Part shown: piece by piece, positions 5,725 to 8,211 of the stretch
How positions within the stretch are numbered: the stretch's first letter is position 1
Layout: each line of letters opens with the position of its first letter
NCBI GenBank assembly: GCA_031257955.1
Contig: JAIRNQ010000149.1
Coordinates: 1-8,211, forward strand
DNA length: 8,211 nucleotides
Direction: 5' to 3'
Source of the DNA: Deltaproteobacteria bacterium
GTDB taxonomy: Bacteria > Desulfobacterota > Desulfarculia > Adiutricales > Adiutricaceae
Translations under genes and position numbers: made by a program
Notes under the pieces: model-generated
Told to the model about the DNA's origin: nothing
The model's input: the letters and a program-made list of their open reading frames with translations, nothing else
Databases searched by the model: none

Positions 5725-6759
5725 TTGATCGACATTAAAGCCGCCGAGATGATGGCAAAGCTCCATGACGCTTTAAAAGCCCATGGTTATGACGGACACG
5801 TTCTTGAAGTTTATTTGGTGCGGCTATTGTTTTGCCTGTTTGCGGATAGCACAGATATTTTCCCAAATAATAGCTTTAGGGCTTATCTTGATGCCTCTAA
5901 ACCAGACGCTAGCGATCTTTCCTGTCGCATAGAGCGCCTTTTTGAAATTTTGGATAGGCCAGATGGGGTCAGAAAAAAACGGGATCTTATCAGCGACGAA
6001 TTGAATCAATTTCCATATGTTAATGGTTCTTTGTTTTCTGAGACCTTGCCAATAACGGATTTCGATACAAGCATTCGTCAAATTTTACTTGAATGCGCTA
6101 AATTTAACTGGAGTTCCATCAGTCCGGCCATATTTGGTGCCATGTTTCAAGGGGTAATGGACAAAGACAAGCGCCGGGAAATGGGCGCCCATTATACCGA
6201 CGAGAAAAACATTCTTAAAGTTATCAATCCTCTGTTTTTGGATGATCTATGGGCAGAGTTTGAGAGGGTAAAAACCGATCCGAAGGCATTGGGACAATTT
6301 CACGAAAAAATCGCCTCGCTAAAATTTCTCGATCCGGCTTGCGGCTGTGGCAACTTTTTGATCGTAACATATAGGGAACTAAGAATACTCGAACTAGAAA
6401 TACTTAAAATTAAAAATTCTGACAATAGATTAATCTTAGATATGCTAATAAAGGTAAAAATAGGACAATTTTATGGCATTGAGCTTGAAGAATTTCCCAG
6501 TCAAATCGCTTACGTGGGCATGTGGCTTACGGATCACCAGATGAACCTTAAAGTTTCCGAAACGTTTGGAGCCTCGCTTTGTCGCCTGCCTTTGACTGAC
6601 GGCTCTTCCATCAAGGTCGCCAACGCCCTCCGGGTTGACTGGGAGAGCGTCGTTGCCAAATCGGAATTGGCCTACATTCTCGGCAATCCGCCCTTCGCCG
6701 GGGGAATGATGATGACCCGGGAACAAAAAGGGAGATGGTCGATATTTTTGGCGACATAA
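5725..6759 (+). CDS. MmeI-like methyltransferase, 5' fragment: helical spacer plus motifs X, I and IV
   Basis: The 344-residue frame reads the front part of the methyltransferase. LHDALKAHGYDGHVLEVYLVRLLFCLFAD (13-41) is the family's spacer signature. GAHYT (154-158) is the motif X region, DPACGCGNF (203-211) is the AdoMet-binding motif I, GIELEEFP (251-258) holds the motif II acidic residue, and NPPF (321-324) is the catalytic motif IV of N6-adenine enzymes. After TREQKG the frame goes wrong and stops at 6757-6759. The start is a TTG with a poor GGA site 9 bases upstream; the frame is open back to 5695. An ATG at 5711 is out of frame and ends after five codons in a TGA overlapping the TTG; one extra T in the T5 run (5716-5720) would fuse it to this frame. 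Confidence 0.75.
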   Translation: MIDIKAAEMMAKLHDALKAHGYDGHVLEVYLVRLLFCLFADSTDIFPNNSFRAYLDASKPDASDLSCRIERLFEILDRPDGVRKKRDLISDELNQFPYVNGSLFSETLPITDFDTSIRQILLECAKFNWSSISPAIFGAMFQGVMDKDKRREMGAHYTDEKNILKVINPLFLDDLWAEFERVKTDPKALGQFHEKIASLKFLDPACGCGNFLIVTYRELRILELEILKIKNSDNRLILDMLIKVKIGQFYGIELEEFPSQIAYVGMWLTDHQMNLKVSETFGASLCRLPLTDGSSIKVANALRVDWESVVAKSELAYILGNPPFAGGMMMTREQKGRWSIFLAT

Positions 6760-7700
6760 AAGGCGTCGGGGAATTGGACTACGTTTCTGCCTGGTACCGT
6801 AAGGCGGCTGAATATATGTCAGGCACGGACATAAAGGTCGCCTTCGTTTCCACCAATTCCATAACCCAAGGCCAGCAAGCCATAACCTTATGGAAAGTTT
6901 TAATCGGCCTGGGTATAAAAATCAATTTCGCTTATCGGACTTTCGTTTGGACTAATGAAGCCAAAGGAAAAGCGGCGGTTCATTGCGTTATCGTTGGCTT
7001 CTCTACGGTGGAGGCCAAAGAGAAAGCTATTTATGAGCATGGCGAAAAGAGAATAGTGACAGGGATTAACCCCTACTTGGTTGACGCCCCGACCGTCTTC
7101 ATTGAGTCCCGAGGGGATCCCATATGTAAAGTGCCAAAAATGCGTTTTGGTAGCATGCCCCGGGACGGAGGTTGGTTCATCCTGAGCGAAGGCGAGAAAG
7201 CCGAATTGCTGGAAAACGATCCCTTGGCCGAAAAATGGATACGGCCTTATGTGGGCGCCCATGAGTTGATTAACGGGAATCCCCGTTGGTGTTTGTGGCT
7301 CACCGATGCCCAACCGGAGGAAATCAGGCGATGCGGAAAAGTGTTGGCCCGGGTGGAGAAAGTTAAGCGATTCAGGTTAGACAGCCCTGCGGAGGCGACA
7401 CGTAAATTCGCTGATAGGCCTACCCTGTTTTGCCAAATCGCCCAGCCGGACATTGATTATATCGCCGTGCCGAGGGTCTCTTCGGAAAGACGTAGTTATG
7501 TACCTTTAGCTTATTTATCCGCTAAAAACATAGCCAGCGATGCGTTGTTGTTAATACCTGGAGCGGAACTATTTCATTTTGCTATATTAACATCAAGTTT
7601 GCATAATATTTGGATGCGATTGGTTGCCGGCCGCCTGAAAAGCGATTATAGATATTCTAATAAGAGTTTCCCAATTTTTCGTACTATAGAAAACAGCTGA
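6735..7700 (+). CDS. MmeI-like methyltransferase, 3' fragment: rest of catalytic domain and target-recognition region
   Basis: This 321-residue frame continues the methyltransferase directly from motif IV. Family hallmarks in order are LDYVSAWYRKAAEYMSGT (about 14-31), VAFVSTNSITQGQQA, FVWTNEAKGKAAVHCVIVGF, INPYLVDAP, RPYVGAHELINGNPRWCLWL, VPRVSSERRSY, ASDALLLIPGAELFHF and MRLVAGRLKSDYRYS. Relatives continue from there with a YNNFPWP-type motif and more than 100 residues; here NKSFPIFRTIENS and a stop follow. The ATG at 6735 is an internal methionine codon, not a plausible independent start, since the GGGAG before it touches the ATG. It overlaps the 5' fragment by 25 bases. Production would need a -1 slip or a corrected base. 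Confidence 0.72.
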   Translation: MVDIFGDIKGVGELDYVSAWYRKAAEYMSGTDIKVAFVSTNSITQGQQAITLWKVLIGLGIKINFAYRTFVWTNEAKGKAAVHCVIVGFSTVEAKEKAIYEHGEKRIVTGINPYLVDAPTVFIESRGDPICKVPKMRFGSMPRDGGWFILSEGEKAELLENDPLAEKWIRPYVGAHELINGNPRWCLWLTDAQPEEIRRCGKVLARVEKVKRFRLDSPAEATRKFADRPTLFCQIAQPDIDYIAVPRVSSERRSYVPLAYLSAKNIASDALLLIPGAELFHFAILTSSLHNIWMRLVAGRLKSDYRYSNKSFPIFRTIENS

Positions 7701-7710
7701 ATCCTGTTGA

Positions 7711-7744
7711 TCACTCTTCTTTATAGAAGCCCAGGGATGAGTGA
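7711..7744 (+). other. Nested hairpin after the methyltransferase
   Basis: TCACT (7711-7715) pairs with AGTGA (7740-7744), enclosing CTTCT-TTAT-AGAAG (7716-7729). It begins 11 bases after the methyltransferase stop. There is no T-run, so termination is possible but unproven. The rest of 7701-7799 shows nothing coding. Confidence 0.35.
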
Positions 7745-7799
7745 CCAGAAAACATCAAATATGGGAGTTGGTTTATTCCTACTAAGTAAAAAATACTAC

Positions 7800-7828
7800 T
7801 TGACAATTGAAACTTTAGTCGCTATTGT
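7800..7828 (+). promoter_or_regulatory. Well-formed sigma70 promoter for the small right-hand gene
   Basis: A perfect TTGACA (7800-7805) is followed after 17 bases by TATTGT (7823-7828), which agrees at 4/6. The predicted start near 7835 gives a leader of about 65 bases to the ATG at 7900. A dyad, TTGTAGACAA, overlaps the -10 box, so a repressor bound there would block the polymerase. Confidence 0.6.
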
Positions 7829-7879
7829 AGACAAGAGTTAGTTCATTCTGTTCTCCACAGATTACCTTTTTGTCTACAA
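7825..7879. promoter_or_regulatory. Pair of TTGTNNACAA operator-like dyads
   Basis: TTGTAGACAA (7825-7834) and TTGTCTACAA (7870-7879) are exact reverse complements of each other, and each is itself a TTGT-NN-ACAA dyad. Their centres are 45 bases apart, about four helical turns. One covers the -10 box and the other lies between the predicted start and the ribosome site. This fits cooperative binding by an autorepressor, possibly the ribbon-helix-helix protein whose gene starts at 8178. The same bases could instead form a 10-bp stem with a 35-base loop in the leader RNA. Confidence 0.45.
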
Positions 7880-7899
7880 CCTAGTGAGGAAAGTTAACA

Positions 7900-8136
7900 A
7901 TGGCAACTGAAACTATAAAACTAATCTCCATAACAATAGACGTAAATGAAGAAGAGGTAACCGCCACAAATTCAAGGCCTATCATCTGGAACAAATTCGC
8001 CACAAAAGTCGAAAAAACTGCCGCCAACTGTCCCGGTATTCTCTCTTGCGGCTCCGCGGCGCTGGTCAGGTCGGTGACTCGGGACATGCTCGCCGGCCTT
8101 TTCAATATTGCCATGAAAAATAACCTTAAAATATAG
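7900..8136 (+). CDS. Small protein of unknown function (78 residues)
   Basis: I do not recognise a family. The product is MATETIKLIS at the N-terminus, a short acidic stretch (NEEEV, 16-20), a basic-hydrophobic middle (SRPIIWNKFATKVEK), cysteines at 44 and 50, and a probable C-terminal helix (VRSVTRDMLAGLFNIAMKN, about 56-74). No signal peptide or clear membrane span is seen. The gene is supported by its own promoter and by AGGA (7887-7890) 9 bases before the ATG. The 5' part uses AT-rich codons, and 8020-8100 is more GC-rich. A possible regulator gene starts 41 bases downstream with its own ribosome site. A toxin, antitoxin, inhibitor or regulator role would fit the context, but nothing in the sequence decides between them. 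The minus-strand frame overlapping it lacks comparable signals. Confidence 0.6.
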   Translation: MATETIKLISITIDVNEEEVTATNSRPIIWNKFATKVEKTAANCPGILSCGSAALVRSVTRDMLAGLFNIAMKNNLKI

Positions 8137-8177
8137 TACTAAAAATCTTAATACGTACTCTATAAAGGAGATTTTTT

Positions 8178-8211
8178 ATGTCAGTTCCGTTAAGCGTCCG
8201 CATGGTCGAAA
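8178..8211 (+). CDS. Start of a gene, possibly a ribbon-helix-helix antitoxin or repressor (cut by the window end)
   Basis: An excellent ribosome site, AAAGGAG ending at 8170 and 7 bases before the ATG, opens MSVPLSVRMVE before the window ends. A short polar start followed by PLSVRM-V-E resembles the first beta strand of CopG/ParD-type ribbon-helix-helix proteins (compare the common S-V-R-L-x-E pattern). Eleven codons are too few for a firm call. If right, a toxin gene of the RelE/ParE type would be expected next. The gap from the 78-residue gene is 41 bases, so both may share a transcript. Confidence 0.5.
   Translation, partial: MSVPLSVRMVE

Larger units (their letters stand above)
5725..7700 (+). 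pseudogene. MmeI-like (type IIG/IIL) DNA methyltransferase, truncated at both ends and split by a frame change
   Basis: The two reading frames together make one class I SAM-dependent DNA methyltransferase of the MmeI-like family: helical spacer, methyltransferase core and target-recognition region in order. Full-length members are about 900 or more residues and begin with an N-terminal MmeI_N domain (related to nucleases) of roughly 180 residues; here homology starts at IDIKAAE, the usual beginning of the helical spacer. The frames meet at 6725-6737, where one base is missing or a -1 slip at AAAAA would restore EQK-R-EMVDIFGDIKG. The end comes soon after GRLKSDYRYS, well before the usual C-terminus. 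Base composition is more AT-rich than the upstream genes, which suggests acquisition by transfer. Three separate defects favour a decaying gene, though both halves are otherwise open. A sequencing error could explain the frame change but not the missing ends. Confidence 0.75.

Noticed and set aside
5543..5728. 61-residue plus-strand frame in the spacer before the methyltransferase
   Set aside because: AT-rich, no ribosome site, starts on TTG inside the previous stop codon, overlaps the promoter, and shows no resemblance to MmeI_N.
6719..6740. Classical X-XXY-YYZ slippery heptamer for programmed -1 frameshifting
   Set aside because: In the zero frame the codons are CAA AAA GGG, which does not give the full heptamer; only the AAA codon could slip, so programmed recoding is possible but not supported.
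7881..8114. 77-residue minus-strand frame opposite the small right-hand gene
   Set aside because: No promoter or ribosome site of comparable quality; the plus-strand frame has both.
1..8211. CRISPR array, tRNA or rRNA gene, insertion sequence
   Set aside because: No regularly spaced repeats, no cloverleaf or rRNA segment, and no transposase were seen; the short direct repeats are too few and too diverged to form an array.

Overview
The window looks like chromosomal DNA from a GC-rich, probably anaerobic bacterium. The genes are rich in GGCC, Ala, Gly and Leu. They encode the anaerobic-type cobalt/cobalamin proteins CbiQ, CbiB and a CobD-like decarboxylase, beside a bacterial MutM and a DUF1343 protein. 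This mix would suit a deltaproteobacterium-like (Desulfobacterota) lineage, but that placement is inference; no rRNA or other phylogenetic marker is present.

Layout. Positions 2-397 on the minus strand hold the first half of cbiQ, the membrane T-component of a cobalt ECF transporter; the gene runs off the left edge. A 444-base divergent region (398-841) carries a candidate cbiQ promoter with a dyad and two blocks of strong RNA-like secondary structure. cbiB follows on the plus strand (842-1846), then a 273-base spacer with an imperfect direct repeat, then a cobD-like threonine-phosphate decarboxylase (2120-3301). mutM (3388-4221) and a DUF1343/NamZ-like gene (4362-5546) complete the GC-rich half.

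From about 5547 the composition becomes clearly more AT-rich and the content looks accessory. A good sigma70-type promoter overlaps the DUF1343 stop codon and leads into an MmeI-like DNA methyltransferase (5725-7700). That gene lacks its N-terminal domain, is split by a one-base frame change at an A5G3 run, and ends early, so it is probably a decaying restriction-modification gene. Next comes a well-formed promoter (TTGACA-N17-TATTGT) with two TTGTNNACAA dyads, an unrecognised 78-residue protein (7900-8136), and the first 11 codons of a gene that may encode a ribbon-helix-helix antitoxin (from 8178).

How the genes fit together. CbiQ belongs to a cobalt uptake complex. CobD would make (R)-1-amino-2-propanol phosphate, and CbiB would attach it to adenosylcobyrate, so three genes here serve one pathway. 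MutM (oxidised-base repair) and the NamZ-like protein (muropeptide sugar recycling or hydrolysis) are housekeeping neighbours without an evident link to it. I see no convincing new multi-gene defence system. The items most worth checking are the palindromic in-frame insertion in cobD, the three-way-junction element upstream of cbiB, the split methyltransferase, and the dyad-controlled unit at the right edge.
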